From assembly GCF_003569045.1 (NCBI RefSeq), contig NZ_BFCB01000003.1, positions 1,984,001 to 2,048,000 of the forward strand: DNA of 64,000 nucleotides. Reading direction: 5' to 3'. Position 1 is the stretch's first letter; each line of letters begins with the position of its first letter. Origin of the DNA: Aggregatilinea lenta (GTDB taxonomy: Bacteria > Chloroflexota > Anaerolineae > Aggregatilineales > Aggregatilineaceae). The position numbers and the translations under genes were made by a program. Below, one piece after another: positions 10,757-19,688 of this stretch. The notes beneath the pieces were generated by a model. The model had not been told where the DNA came from, searched no databases, and saw only the letters and a list, made by a program, of their open reading frames with translations.

Positions 10757-11009
10757 CAATCGCCGGCGGCTGCAGGGCCGCGTAGTACGCAATCAGATGG
10801 ACAAGACGGTGGTCGTAGCGGTCGAGACGACCAAGCGCCACCCGCTGTATAAGAAGGTCATTCGGACGACGAAGAACTTCAAGGCCCATGACGAAAGCAA
10901 CCAGATCCCCGTGGGCGCGCTGGTTCAAATCGTCGAGAGCCGCCCGATCAGCAAGACGAAGGCCTGGGTGGTCGAAAGCGTGCTGGCCGTCCCTGAGGTT
11001 GAGGCATAG
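10749..11009 (+). CDS. rpsQ: 30S ribosomal protein S17
   Basis: Primary 16S-binding protein, 86 residues. LQGRVVRNQMDKTVVVAVE and the HPLYKKVIRTTKNFKAHDE segment are diagnostic. It overlaps rpmC by eight bases; the ribosome binding site AGGAGGAA lies inside rpmC. Confidence 0.96.
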   Translation: MPNNRRRLQGRVVRNQMDKTVVVAVETTKRHPLYKKVIRTTKNFKAHDESNQIPVGALVQIVESRPISKTKAWVVESVLAVPEVEA

Positions 11010-11040
11010 CCAGCGCGTACCGGAAACGAGGCGAAGTTAA

Positions 11041-11412
11041 ATGATCCAGCACGAAACACGACTGAAGGTTGCCGATAACACCGGCGCGCGCGAGCTGCTC
11101 GTCATCCATATTTATGGCGGTTCGACGCGTAAGACCGCGAGCATTGGCGACATCGTGGTGGCTACCGTCAAGTCGGCGACGCCACAGGGCGCAGTCAAGA
11201 AGAGTGATGTCGTGCGGGCCGTGATTGTGCGGACCGCGAAGGAATATCGCCGTGACGACGGGTCGTACATCAAGTTCGACGACAACGCGGCGGTGATCCT
11301 CCAGGGCGAAACGAAGGACCCGCGCGGCACGCGTATCTTTGGCCCGGTCGCACGCGAGCTGCGCGAGCGGGGCTTCATGAAGATCGTCTCCCTGGCGCCT
11401 GAGACGTTGTAA
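11041..11412 (+). CDS. rplN: 50S ribosomal protein L14
   Basis: Subunit-interface protein, 123 residues. [20 protein letters not shown] and the FDDNAAVIL motif are typical. [13 protein letters not shown] is represented as [19 protein letters not shown]. Confidence 0.97.
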   Translation: MIQHETRLKVADNTGARELLVIHIYGGSTRKTASIGDIVVATVKSATPQGAVKKSDVVRAVIVRTAKEYRRDDGSYIKFDDNAAVILQGETKDPRGTRIFGPVARELRERGFMKIVSLAPETL

Positions 11413-11449
11413 CTGCCTCGGCGCAGAGTGAGAGTGGAGTAACGCAAAC

Positions 11450-11773
11450 ATGCAACGGATTAAGAAGGGCGATACGGTCGAAGTGATCGCCGGTTCGGAC
11501 AAGGGTGCGCGCGGCGAAGTGCTGCACGTGTATCCCAAGGAAGACCGCGTGGTCATCGAACGGGTGAACATCGTTAAGAAGCACCAGAAGCCGGTGAGCG
11601 CGGGCCGACAGCAGGTTCAACCGGGTATCATCGAGTATGAGGCGCCGATTAACCTGTCGAACGTCATGTTGGTGTGCTCGCAGTGCGATAAGCCGACCCG
11701 CGTTGGCTATCGCGTCAACGAAGATGGTATGAAGGTCCGTGTCTGCCGCGCTTGCGCGAGCGACATTGACTAG
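11450..11773 (+). CDS. rplX: 50S ribosomal protein L24
   Basis: Assembly-initiating large-subunit protein; 107 residues. The N-terminal KOW motif ([20 protein letters not shown]) is present. The C-terminus carries a zinc-ribbon pattern with C76, C79, C99 and C102. Confidence 0.96.
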   Translation: MQRIKKGDTVEVIAGSDKGARGEVLHVYPKEDRVVIERVNIVKKHQKPVSAGRQQVQPGIIEYEAPINLSNVMLVCSQCDKPTRVGYRVNEDGMKVRVCRACASDID

Positions 11774-11801
11774 TCGTCTTCAGAAGTGAGGTTGGAGTCT
11801 G

Positions 11802-12350
11802 ATGGCAATGAATAATATGCTGGCACGCTACCGCAACGACGTCGCGCCCGCATTGATGGAAGAGTTCGGTTACGCCAGCTTGATGCAGATCCCGCAAATC
11901 AAGAAGGTGACCGTGAACATCGGGGTGGGTGAGGCGCTCGATAACGCCAAGGCCCTCGATGCGGCGGTCGAAGACCTGCGCAAGATCTGCGGGCAGCAGC
12001 CGGTGATTACGAAAGCGCGCCTCAACATCGCGGCATTCAAGCTGCGTGAAGGCCGTGCCATCGGTGTGAAGGTCGACCTGCGCGGTGAGCGCATGTGGGC
12101 GCTGCTCGACCGGCTGGTGAACATCGCCCTGCCGCGTACGCGTGACTTCAGCGGCATCAGCCCGGACGCGTTCGATGGGCGCGGGAATTACACGCTCGGA
12201 CTGCGTGAGCAGATCCTGTTCCCTGAGATCGAATACGATAAGATCGACAAGGTGCGTGGGATGGAAATTACGATCATCACCACGGCTCAGACCGATGATG
12301 AGGGACGCCGCCTGCTGAAGTTGATGGGCATGCCGTTCCGCGAGCAGTAG
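11802..12350 (+). CDS. rplE: 50S ribosomal protein L5
   Basis: 5S rRNA-binding protein of the central protuberance; 182 residues. Conserved stretches include [24 protein letters not shown] and the [10 protein letters not shown] segment. It starts in a good context after TTGGAG. Confidence 0.96.
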   Translation: MAMNNMLARYRNDVAPALMEEFGYASLMQIPQIKKVTVNIGVGEALDNAKALDAAVEDLRKICGQQPVITKARLNIAAFKLREGRAIGVKVDLRGERMWALLDRLVNIALPRTRDFSGISPDAFDGRGNYTLGLREQILFPEIEYDKIDKVRGMEITIITTAQTDDEGRRLLKLMGMPFREQ

Positions 12351-12393
12351 TGCTTGTCTTGTAGGGCTAAGGTATTCAGGAAGGTTTTACCCT

Positions 12394-12600
12394 ATGGCAA
12401 AGAAGTCCATGGTAGCGCGCGAAAAGCATCGTAAGTACAAGGTGCGCGTCCGCAATCGCTGCCAGTACGTTGACCCGGATTCGGGGAAGGTCTGCGGTCG
12501 TCCGCGCGGCTATATGCGCCGCTTCGGTCTGTGCCGTATTCACTTCCGCGAGCTGGCGCTTGAGGGCAAGATCCCCGGCGTCACCAAGTCGAGTTGGTAA
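12394..12600 (+). CDS. rpsN: 30S ribosomal protein S14, zinc type with altered metal ligands
   Basis: Short zinc-type S14, 68 residues, ending in the usual [11 protein letters not shown]. The zinc knuckle is unusual. Instead of the common C-x2-C...C-x2-C, the first pair is C23 and C34 with ten residues between them (an inserted YVDPDSGKV-like loop), and the last ligand is histidine: C47-x2-H50. The [14 protein letters not shown] core is otherwise canonical. Metal binding through three Cys and one His is plausible but inferred. Confidence 0.93.
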   Translation: MAKKSMVAREKHRKYKVRVRNRCQYVDPDSGKVCGRPRGYMRRFGLCRIHFRELALEGKIPGVTKSSW

Positions 12601-12616
12601 GCGGAGAGGCTATATC

Positions 12617-13021
12617 ATGACGAACGATCCGATTGCCGATATGCTGACCCGCATTCGTAACGCCACAATGGTGGGCCATTCCTCCGTGTCGATGCCGAGC
12701 ACCAAGGTGCTGGTGTCGGTGGCGAAGATCCTGAAGTCGGAAGGCTATATCGAAGACTACGCGGTCGGCGACGAAACACCTGCGCCGATCCTGACCGTCC
12801 AGTTGAAGTACTGGGGCAAGCGCCGCGAGCGCCGTCCGGTGATTAGTCACCTGGAGCGCATCAGCAAGCCGGGCCGCCGCATGTACGTCAGCCGGAAGGA
12901 AATTCCGTGGGTGATGAGCGGGCTGGGTGTTGCGGTTCTGTCCACGCCACAGGGCGTGATGACCGGCCAGCAAGCGTATCGCCGGGGCATCGGTGGCGAG
13001 GTGCTCTGCTTCGTCTGGTAA
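12617..13021 (+). CDS. rpsH: 30S ribosomal protein S8
   Basis: Central-domain 16S-binding protein and spc-operon repressor in E. coli; 134 residues from the ATG at 12617. The product then starts MTNDPIADMLTRIRNA, the family consensus; the frame is open further upstream but overlaps rpsN. The C-terminal STPQGVMTGQQAYRRGIGGEVLC block matches S8. A 188-base gap follows. Confidence 0.96.
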   Translation: MTNDPIADMLTRIRNATMVGHSSVSMPSTKVLVSVAKILKSEGYIEDYAVGDETPAPILTVQLKYWGKRRERRPVISHLERISKPGRRMYVSRKEIPWVMSGLGVAVLSTPQGVMTGQQAYRRGIGGEVLCFVW

Positions 13022-13068
13022 CCCGGACGAGCAGGGCGCCAATAAGCGCCTGATCTGGGTGTTCGGGT
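13021..13068 (+). promoter_or_regulatory. Two-layer inverted repeat after rpsH
   Basis: An outer pair ACCCGGA/TTCGGGT (13021-13027, 13062-13068) encloses an inner stem GGCGC/GCGCC (13035-13039, 13046-13050), starting at the rpsH stop codon. It lies in the longest gap of the spc cluster (188 bases), in which no small gene is seen. Possibly a processing or regulatory structure. Confidence 0.35.
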
Positions 13069-13209
13069 CCAGGTAAAGTCTCGGGGCGAGTGGTCGAAAT
13101 TCCTTTGACGTGATCGCCCAGATGCTTTACGACCGGCCTCCATCCAGGCAGTTGCCTCTGGCCTCTGACTGTAACATGAGTGAAGAAGTGAAGAGAAGAG
13201 GATAGAACC

Positions 13210-13752
13210 GTGTCACGAATTGGGAAACAACCGGTTCCGATCCCGGCCAAGGTTCAGGTCAACATTGACGGCACGGAAGTGACCGTCAAGGGGCCGAAGG
13301 GCCAGCTATACCACAAATTCCCGGTGGACATGACGATCGCGCAGGAAGATGGCGTCGTCGTCGTGACCCGTCCCTCCGATCTCCCGAAGCACCGCGCTCT
13401 GCACGGCATGACGCGCGCGTTGATCGCCAACATGGTGAGCGGCGTGAGCGAAGGCTTTGAGCGCACGCTGGAGATCGAAGGCGTCGGTTACCGCGCCGAG
13501 ATGGATGGTACTACCCTGGTGCTGTACCTGGGCTACTCGCACCCGATTCGGGTCGAGCCGCCGGCGGACGTAGAGTACGCGGCGGAAGAACGCGGGCGTA
13601 TTGTCCGCATTCGTGGGATCGACAAGCAGGTCGTTGGCGAACTGGCAGCCGAAATCCGAAAGATGCGTCCCCCGGAGCCTTACAAGGGCAAGGGTGTGCA
13701 CTATAAGGGTGAGCGGATTCGCCGTAAAGCTGGTAAGACAGGCAAGGCATAA
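13210..13752 (+). CDS. rplF: 50S ribosomal protein L6
   Basis: Factor-binding-centre protein; 180 residues. [12 protein letters not shown] and the C-terminal [17 protein letters not shown](RR)KAGK motif are diagnostic. The ribosome binding site AGAGGA precedes a GTG start at 13210. Confidence 0.97.
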   Translation: MSRIGKQPVPIPAKVQVNIDGTEVTVKGPKGQLYHKFPVDMTIAQEDGVVVVTRPSDLPKHRALHGMTRALIANMVSGVSEGFERTLEIEGVGYRAEMDGTTLVLYLGYSHPIRVEPPADVEYAAEERGRIVRIRGIDKQVVGELAAEIRKMRPPEPYKGKGVHYKGERIRRKAGKTGKA

Positions 13753-13777
13753 CTGCCGTCGCCAAGAGGTGAGTGCT

Positions 13778-14140
13778 ATGGGCGAAAAAGAACGTATTGC
13801 ACGTAAGCGTCGGCATCGCCGGGTGCGTGCCAAGATTTCTGGCACGATGGCTCGTCCGCGCTTGAACGTTTTTCGTAGCCTGGGCAACATCTATGCCCAG
13901 GTGATCGACGACACTGCGGGCGCGACGCTCGCATCGGCTTCGACGTTGGACCGCGAACTGCGTGAAAAGCTCGCGGACAAGTCGAAGACGGAAGCTGCCA
14001 AGATGGTTGGAGAACTGGTCGCGCAGCGCGCCAAGGGCGCGGGCGTCACCCAGGTGGTCTTCGACCGTGGCGGATACCGGTTCCACGGACGCGTGAAGGC
14101 TCTGGCCGACGGCGCCCGCGAAGGCGGACTGAAATTCTAG
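13778..14140 (+). CDS. rplR: 50S ribosomal protein L18
   Basis: 5S rRNA-binding protein, 120 residues from the ATG at 13778, chosen because AAGAGGTG lies just upstream and the product then begins [19 protein letters not shown]. The [24 protein letters not shown] terminus is characteristic (given here in part). Confidence 0.95.
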   Translation: MGEKERIARKRRHRRVRAKISGTMARPRLNVFRSLGNIYAQVIDDTAGATLASASTLDRELREKLADKSKTEAAKMVGELVAQRAKGAGVTQVVFDRGGYRFHGRVKALADGAREGGLKF

Positions 14141-14164
14141 GCAGCACAACGTTTGTCACAAGCA

Positions 14165-14194
14165 CCGGGGAGCGCCTGCAAGGTGACTCCCCGG
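14165..14194 (+). promoter_or_regulatory. Perfect hairpin between rplR and rpsE
   Basis: CCGGGGAG and CTCCCCGG form an uninterrupted 8-base stem around a 14-base loop, 27 bases before rpsE. There is no T-tract, so termination is unlikely; an RNA-level role is possible. Confidence 0.4.
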
Positions 14195-14221
14195 CGAGAG
14201 CGCTAGCTACTGGAGATAAAC

Positions 14222-14764
14222 ATGGGAAGACGACAACCGCGGCGTGACGAAGACCGCGAAGAATTCGACGAGCGCGTCATAGACATCACCCGTGTGGCCA
14301 AGGTGGTCAAGGGTGGTCGTCGGTTTGCTTTCCGCGCTGTCGTGGTCGTGGGCGATAACCAGGGTCGCGTCGGTATCGGCGTTGGCAAGGCGCGTGGTGT
14401 GCCCGATTCGATCCGTAAGGCGTCGGATCGTGCACGGCGTAGTATGATGACGGTGTCTCTGTCTGGCCGTACGATCCCCCATCCCGTGACGGTTAAGCAC
14501 GGTGGTGCGGTCGTGATGCTCAAGCCTGCGTCGCCCGGTACGGGTGTTATTGCGGGCGGCGGCGTGCGTGCGGTGCTTGAAGCCGCTGGCGTGCAGGACA
14601 TCCTGAGCAAGAGCCAGGGTAGCGCCAACACGCTGAACGTGGCGCACGCAACGCTCGACGCGCTGCGCGCTCTGCGCGACGTGGACGAGCTGGCGCGCAT
14701 GCGCGGCAAGACGCTTGCCGAAGTCCAGCCGTTCTGGAAGCGGGGAGCGAAGACCAATGGCTGA
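14222..14764 (+). CDS. rpsE: 30S ribosomal protein S5
   Basis: Accuracy protein of the small subunit, 180 residues. The dsRNA-binding-like N-domain has [18 protein letters not shown], followed by [15 protein letters not shown] and the C-terminal [19 protein letters not shown] block. The last eight bases overlap rpmD. Confidence 0.96.
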   Translation: MGRRQPRRDEDREEFDERVIDITRVAKVVKGGRRFAFRAVVVVGDNQGRVGIGVGKARGVPDSIRKASDRARRSMMTVSLSGRTIPHPVTVKHGGAVVMLKPASPGTGVIAGGGVRAVLEAAGVQDILSKSQGSANTLNVAHATLDALRALRDVDELARMRGKTLAEVQPFWKRGAKTNG

Positions 14765-14942
14765 GAAGCAGCTGCGGGTTACGCTGGTGAAAAGCCCCAT
14801 CGGCTACACCGTGCGCCAGAAGGCGACAGTGCGCGCCCTGGGCCTGCGCAAGATGAACGATAGCGTTACGCACAACGACACACCGCCGGTGCGTGGCATG
14901 ATCGCCAAGGTCAGCCACCTGGTTTCGGTGGAGGAACTTTAA
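14757..14942 (+). CDS. rpmD: 50S ribosomal protein L30
   Basis: Short large-subunit protein, 61 residues from the ATG at 14757 that overlaps the rpsE stop. [24 protein letters not shown](R) is the L30 core, and [16 protein letters not shown] the C-terminus. rplO begins at the very next base. Confidence 0.95.
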   Translation: MAEKQLRVTLVKSPIGYTVRQKATVRALGLRKMNDSVTHNDTPPVRGMIAKVSHLVSVEEL

Positions 14943-15482
14943 ATGAAGCTGCACGATCTGCGCCCAGACAAAGGGGCGAAGAAAGAACGCAAGCGCGTAG
15001 GCCGTGGTATCTCGGCGGGTCAGGGTAAAACCTCCGGTCGTGGTACGAAGGGTCAGGGCGCTCGGAGCGGCGGCGGCAAGGGTGCATACTTTGAAGGTGG
15101 CCAGCTGCCACTGGTGCGCCGCCTGCCGTTTAAGCGTGGGTTTACCAATATATTCCGGGTGGAATACCAGGAAGTGAACCTCGATGATGTGGCCCGTGTG
15201 TTTCAGAAGGGCGACGAGGTGACGCCGGAAAGCCTCGCGGCGAAGGGCCTGGTTCGTAAGGCCGACCAGCCAGTGGTGATCCTGGGACGGGGCGAGCTTG
15301 ACGCGGCCCTGACTTTCAAGGCACACCGTTTCTCCGGCAGCGCGCGCGAGAAGATCGAACAAGCGGGCGGGTCGATTGAGGAGCTTGAGGTCTTCCTGAC
15401 CGGCGCGCTGGCGACGGTCAAGAAGCTGCGTAAAGAGCAGCTCGAAGAGCTTCGTGCTCGCCGGGCCGCTGAGTCAGAGTAA
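14943..15482 (+). CDS. rplO: 50S ribosomal protein L15
   Basis: Late-assembly large-subunit protein, 179 residues. [20 protein letters not shown] and the glycine-rich [15 protein letters not shown] arm are diagnostic. The C-terminus carries an extra charged helix of about 30 residues ([19 protein letters not shown]), longer than in many L15 proteins. Confidence 0.95.
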   Translation: MKLHDLRPDKGAKKERKRVGRGISAGQGKTSGRGTKGQGARSGGGKGAYFEGGQLPLVRRLPFKRGFTNIFRVEYQEVNLDDVARVFQKGDEVTPESLAAKGLVRKADQPVVILGRGELDAALTFKAHRFSGSAREKIEQAGGSIEELEVFLTGALATVKKLRKEQLEELRARRAAESE

Positions 15483-15569
15483 TCACTGATGGGCCGGGCA
15501 GCCATCGCTGCGCCGGCCCTCTCAGTTGAAGTAGAAGCTGAGCATTAACTGTCAAAAGGGAACTTCACG

Positions 15570-16898
15570 ATGATTGAAGCGCTGCAAAATGCATTTCGGT
15601 TGCCGGACCTCCGGCGGAAAATGCTATATACCGCGCTGATCCTGATCGTCTACCAGTTTGCTGCCCATGTGACCGTGCCCGGTGTCGACCGGGCCGTGCT
15701 CGACCGGCTGTTTAATGGCGACGAGTCAGGTTTTCTGAGCGTGCTCAACCTGCTCTCAGGCGGTGCTGTCTCAAACTTCAGTGTCATCGCAAACGGCGTG
15801 TATCCGTATATTACGGCGTCGATTATCTTGCAGCTCCTGGTGCCGATCATCCCTGCGCTTGAGCAGCTGGCCAAGGAACCGGGTGGGCAGGAGAAGATCA
15901 ACGGGCAGTACACCTACTACCTGGCAATTCCGATGGCCGCGCTTCAGTCAATCGGGCAGATCAACATCTTCCAGAGCCAGATCGACCAGTCGTCCAACGC
16001 CGGAACGCTCATCCCCGGGTTCGGGTTTGGCGCGGGCAGCGACCTGCTGACTACGCTTTCGGTGATCGTCACGATGACGGCTGGTACCCTGTTTGCGATC
16101 TGGCTGGGTGAGCTGATCACCGAGCAGGGTATCGGCAACGGTATCTCGATCATCATCTTCGCCGGAATCGTGGCACGTGTGCCCGCGAACTTGTACAACC
16201 TGCTGGAGACGAACTTCATCTTCAACCTGCTGGCGTTTGTCGCTCTCACGGTCGTGACCGTGGTGGTGATTGTCGTCATTCAGGAGGGGGTGCGCAGAAT
16301 ACCAGTGCAATATGGAAAGCGAGTCCGTGGCCGTAAGATGTACGGCGGCGGCACGACCCATATTCCGCTGAAGGTCAACACGGCAGGCATGATCCCCCTG
16401 ATCTTCGCGCAGTCGATCGTGACGTTCCCGGCGATCATCGCCGGGTTCTTCAGCGGCAGCACGGCGGTCAAGATCCAGGACATCTTCGGCAACCAGCAAG
16501 GGTTTATCTACTGGTTCCTTTACTTCTGGCTGGTGGTAGGCTTCACCTACTTCTATACCGGCGTAATGATCCAGAACCAGAACTTGGCGGAGAATCTGCA
16601 AAAGAACGGCGGGTTCATCCCCGGCATCCGGCCTGGGCGGCGCACGCAGGAATACATCAACCGGATCGTCAACCGGATCACCCTGGTGGGTGCGGTGTTT
16701 CTGGGCGCGGTCGCCATTTTGCCCGGTATCATGAGCGTAGTGCAGACCCTGGTGCTGGGGCAGGCGGCGACGAACCGCAACCCGGCGCTGGTCATCAGCA
16801 GCGCCGGCCTGATCATCGTGGTCGGTGTGGTGATCGACACGATGCGCCAGCTCGAAGCGCAGTTGATGATGCGCAACTACGACGGCTTCATGCGCTAA
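15570..16898 (+). CDS. secY: Protein translocase subunit SecY
   Basis: Channel of the Sec translocon in the cytoplasmic membrane; 442 residues with about ten hydrophobic segments. It contains the SecY plug-region neighbourhood (LSVLNLLSGGAVSNFSV), the GIGNGISIIIFAGI motif and the conserved cytoplasmic loop GIRPGRRTQEYINRI. It sits after rplO as in most bacteria. A hairpin follows, then map; the adk gene often found here is absent. Confidence 0.97.
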   Translation: MIEALQNAFRLPDLRRKMLYTALILIVYQFAAHVTVPGVDRAVLDRLFNGDESGFLSVLNLLSGGAVSNFSVIANGVYPYITASIILQLLVPIIPALEQLAKEPGGQEKINGQYTYYLAIPMAALQSIGQINIFQSQIDQSSNAGTLIPGFGFGAGSDLLTTLSVIVTMTAGTLFAIWLGELITEQGIGNGISIIIFAGIVARVPANLYNLLETNFIFNLLAFVALTVVTVVVIVVIQEGVRRIPVQYGKRVRGRKMYGGGTTHIPLKVNTAGMIPLIFAQSIVTFPAIIAGFFSGSTAVKIQDIFGNQQGFIYWFLYFWLVVGFTYFYTGVMIQNQNLAENLQKNGGFIPGIRPGRRTQEYINRIVNRITLVGAVFLGAVAILPGIMSVVQTLVLGQAATNRNPALVISSAGLIIVVGVVIDTMRQLEAQLMMRNYDGFMR

Positions 16899-16932
16899 AT
16901 GCGCGTCGTCGTCAGCCAATCGATGTGAATGG

Positions 16933-16961
16933 GAAGGGGCCGCTCTGCGGGGCGCCCCTTC
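16933..16961 (+). terminator. Terminator-like hairpin between secY and map
   Basis: GAAGGGGC (16933-16940) and GCCCCTTC (16954-16961) form an 8-base stem with a loop rich in G and C. No T-tract follows, so it may only attenuate. Confidence 0.4.
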
Positions 16962-17023
16962 TCAAACGAATGTAAGGTGGCCGCCTCCGTGCGGCAGCAG
17001 AAAGCCGGTAAGCTTCAAGCATT

Positions 17024-17824
17024 ATGCAGCGTACAGCAGTAATTCCAAAGACGGCGGACGAACTCCTGATCATGCGCGAAGCCGGGCGCATCACGGCGAT
17101 GGCGCTCCATGCCATGCGCGAGGCAGTTCGCCCCGGCATCAGCACCAAAGCGCTGGATGACATCGCGGCGGAAGTGATCCGCAAGCACCACGCGACCGCG
17201 GCGTTTCTGGGCTACCCGCCCGGCAGCGCCCATCCCTTCCCGGCCACAGTCACTACCTCCATCAACGAGGAGCTGGTGCACGGCATCCCCTCGCCGGATC
17301 GCATCTTGGAGGAGGGCGATATCGTCAGCCTGGACTGCGGCGCGATCTACAAGGGGTACGTGGGCGATTCAGCCCTGACGGTGGGCGTCGGCACGATCTC
17401 TGACGAGGCGCAGCAGTTGCTGAAGGTCACGGAAGAGGCGCTGCATATCGGTCTGGAGCAAGCCCGCGCCGGTAACGAGACGAGTGACATCTCGCGGGCG
17501 GTGCAGGCGTACGTCGAGGAGCACGGGTTCAGCGTCGTGCGCGAATATACCGGTCACGGTGTGGGTCAGACGATGCACGAACCGCCCCAGGTCCCCAACT
17601 GGTGGCCGCGCGGACGACAACGCGTGCGCGGCTGGCAGAGCGTCTGGCTGGAACCGGGCATCACGTTTGCCGTCGAGCCGATGGTCAACGTCGGGCAGCC
17701 CGAAACGCGGACGCTGGGCGATCACTGGACGGTGGTGACACGTGACGGCTCGCTGTGCGCGCACTTCGAGCACACGATCGCCATCGCGCCGAGCGGTCCG
17801 CCGCTGATTCTGACGGCATTGTAA
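17024..17824 (+). CDS. map: Type I methionine aminopeptidase
   Basis: Removes N-terminal methionine from nascent proteins in the cytoplasm; 266 residues. All five metal ligands are recognisable: the aspartates in SLDCGAIYKG and GDSALTV, the histidine in TGHGVGQTMHEPP, and the glutamates in EPMVNV and HFEHTIAI. There is no N-terminal zinc-finger extension. It stands between secY and rpsM, but the infA and rpmJ genes that usually follow it are not present before rpsM. Confidence 0.95.
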   Translation: MQRTAVIPKTADELLIMREAGRITAMALHAMREAVRPGISTKALDDIAAEVIRKHHATAAFLGYPPGSAHPFPATVTTSINEELVHGIPSPDRILEEGDIVSLDCGAIYKGYVGDSALTVGVGTISDEAQQLLKVTEEALHIGLEQARAGNETSDISRAVQAYVEEHGFSVVREYTGHGVGQTMHEPPQVPNWWPRGRQRVRGWQSVWLEPGITFAVEPMVNVGQPETRTLGDHWTVVTRDGSLCAHFEHTIAIAPSGPPLILTAL

Positions 17825-17859
17825 TCGGCTGTCGGGCTTACCTCAGCCTGTGGTCTGCC

Positions 17860-17878
17860 GGTTAACGGAAAGTTAACC
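17860..17878. promoter_or_regulatory. Inverted repeat abutting the rpsM promoter
   Basis: GGTTAAC-GGAAA-GTTAACC is a perfect 7-base inverted repeat ending two bases before the putative -35 box. It could be an operator for the alpha-operon promoter, or a hairpin ending the map transcript (no T-tract). Confidence 0.4.
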
Positions 17879-17879
17879 C

Positions 17880-17908
17880 TGGTCAAAGCCTTCGTTTTTC
17901 GCTAGAAT
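17880..17908 (+). promoter_or_regulatory. Promoter upstream of rpsM (alpha cluster)
   Basis: TGGTCA (17880-17885) and TAGAAT (17903-17908) are separated by 17 bases. Predicted start is near 17915, about 48 bases before rpsM. The -10 box is good and the -35 box moderate. Confidence 0.55.
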
Positions 17909-17962
17909 TGCCGTTCCGTCCGGCGAAGGCCGGAGGACGGAGTATAAGGGAGTTGCATCCAT

Positions 17963-18349
17963 ATGGCACGTATTGAAGGTGTGGACCTCCCGCGCAATAA
18001 GCGCGTCGAAGTGGCACTCACCTATATCTACGGCATTGGCGATACACGCAGCCAGGGTATCCTGGGCGCGACCGGGATCAACCCCGACACGCGCGTCAAG
18101 GACCTGACCGAGGCTGAAATCCAGTCTCTGCGTGAAGCGATTGCCAATTTCCGTGTTGAAGGTGAGCTGCGCCGCGAGGTTCAGCTCAACATCAAGCGAC
18201 TGATCGAAATCGGCAGCTACCGTGGCTTGCGCCATCGCCGCAATTTGCCGGTGCATGGCCAGCGCACCAAGACCAACGCGCGTACGCGCAAGGGCCCCAA
18301 GAAGACGGTTGCCGGTCGTGGTCGTCGTCGCGGCGCGAAGAAGAAGTAA
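17963..18349 (+). CDS. rpsM: 30S ribosomal protein S13
   Basis: Head protein contacting the P-site tRNA and L5; 128 residues. [21 protein letters not shown] and the [22 protein letters not shown](TRKGP) motif are diagnostic, with a basic C-terminal tail. Ribosome binding site AGGGAG. A 170-base gap with no recognisable gene separates it from rpsK. Confidence 0.97.
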   Translation: MARIEGVDLPRNKRVEVALTYIYGIGDTRSQGILGATGINPDTRVKDLTEAEIQSLREAIANFRVEGELRREVQLNIKRLIEIGSYRGLRHRRNLPVHGQRTKTNARTRKGPKKTVAGRGRRRGAKKK

Positions 18350-18519
18350 GTCCGCGTACGCACAGCCAGGCAGTCATGCTCCGCACCCAGGGCGGGTGAC
18401 CGGCGTTTTGCGCTGGCAGACGCCCTGTTCACCGCGAACGGTGCGGCGCGGGATCGCGGCCTGAGGCATTGTTGGGCTGCGGGTGAACATCCGCATGATG
18501 AGGGAGATAGCGAGGATCA

Positions 18520-18921
18520 ATGGGACGTACACGGAGAGGGCCACGCCGCGGCGGGCCGAAGAAGGTCAGAAAGAATATCCCGTACGGACAGGCGCACATC
18601 CAGGCCACGTTCAACAACACGATCGTCTCGATGAGCGATCAGCAGGGCAACGTGGTGGCGTGGGCCAGTGCGGGAACCGCCGGCTTCAAGGGCAGCCGCA
18701 AGAGCACGCCCTATGCCGCGCGTATGGTCGCGCAGCAGGCCGCCGAGAACGCCAAAGAGCACGGCATGCAGGAAGTGGATGTGTTTGTCAAAGGGCCTGG
18801 TCCCGGTCGTGAATCAGCGATTCGCGCCATTCAGGCGAGCGGCGTCAAGGTACGCTCCATCACGGACGTGACGCCCGTCCCGCACAACGGGGTGCGCCCG
18901 CCCAAGAAGCGGCGCGTCTAG
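18520..18921 (+). CDS. rpsK: 30S ribosomal protein S11
   Basis: Platform protein, 133 residues. The basic N-terminus ([19 protein letters not shown]), [19 protein letters not shown] and the C-terminal [19 protein letters not shown] are characteristic. The ATG at 18520 follows GAGATAGCGAGGA. Confidence 0.97.
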   Translation: MGRTRRGPRRGGPKKVRKNIPYGQAHIQATFNNTIVSMSDQQGNVVAWASAGTAGFKGSRKSTPYAARMVAQQAAENAKEHGMQEVDVFVKGPGPGRESAIRAIQASGVKVRSITDVTPVPHNGVRPPKKRRV

Positions 18922-18990
18922 CAACATGCAGTCCTTTCGTATCTAGCCGGTGTAAACACACCAACGTAGTGTGGAGGAAGCCAAACTTCA

Positions 18991-19632
18991 ATGGCACGTT
19001 ATACTGGACCTGTTTGTAAGCTTTGCCGCCGCGATGGCGAGAAGCTCTTCCTAAAGGGTGCGCGCTGCCTGTCAGCGAAATGCTCGGTGGAACGCCGCGC
19101 CTATCCCCCCGGTCAACATGGCAAGGATGCCCAGTTCCGCCGTGGTCGCGGCTCTGACTATTCGCTGCAGCTGCGCGAAAAGCAAAAGGCACGCCGTGTG
19201 TACGGTGTTCTGGAGCGCCAGTTTCGCCGCTATTTCAGTGAAGCGCTGCGGCGTCCGGGCCTGACCGGCTCGAACCTGCTGACGATCCTGGAAAGCCGTC
19301 TGGACAACGTTGTGTACCGTCTGGGCTGGGCCGATTCTCGCGCGCATGCGCGCCAGATAGTGCAGCACGGCCATATCGCGGTCAATGGCCGCCGGACGAA
19401 CATTCCGTCTTATCTGGTGCGTCCCGATGACGTGGTGGCTATTCGTGAACAAAGCCGGAGCCGCCAGTATTTCAAAGAACTACGCGCCTACATGGAAGAT
19501 CGTCCCCAGGCTCCTGAGTGGCTGAGTGTCAACATGGGCGCCATGGAGGGCACTGTGCTGCGCGTGCCGGAACGTCGTGATGTCGATCTTCCGCTCAACG
19601 AGCAGCTCATCGTCGAATATTACTCGCGCTAA
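18991..19632 (+). CDS. rpsD: 30S ribosomal protein S4, zinc type
   Basis: Primary 16S-binding and assembly-initiating protein, 213 residues. The N-terminal zinc-binding set C9, C12, C26, C31 marks the C-plus form. The S4 RNA-binding domain ([20 protein letters not shown]) lies at about residues 100-165. In E. coli S4 represses the alpha operon; no equivalent pseudoknot could be identified here. Confidence 0.97.
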   Translation: MARYTGPVCKLCRRDGEKLFLKGARCLSAKCSVERRAYPPGQHGKDAQFRRGRGSDYSLQLREKQKARRVYGVLERQFRRYFSEALRRPGLTGSNLLTILESRLDNVVYRLGWADSRAHARQIVQHGHIAVNGRRTNIPSYLVRPDDVVAIREQSRSRQYFKELRAYMEDRPQAPEWLSVNMGAMEGTVLRVPERRDVDLPLNEQLIVEYYSR

Positions 19633-19688
19633 ACATGTTGGCGGTACGACGACCCGACCGGTTAGCAGTCCCGAAAGAAGGAGGGGGC

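Noticed and set aside
19635-19688. Longer RpoA from ATG 19635
   Set aside because: GTG 19689 has AAGGAGG at the right distance and the extra residues are not conserved.
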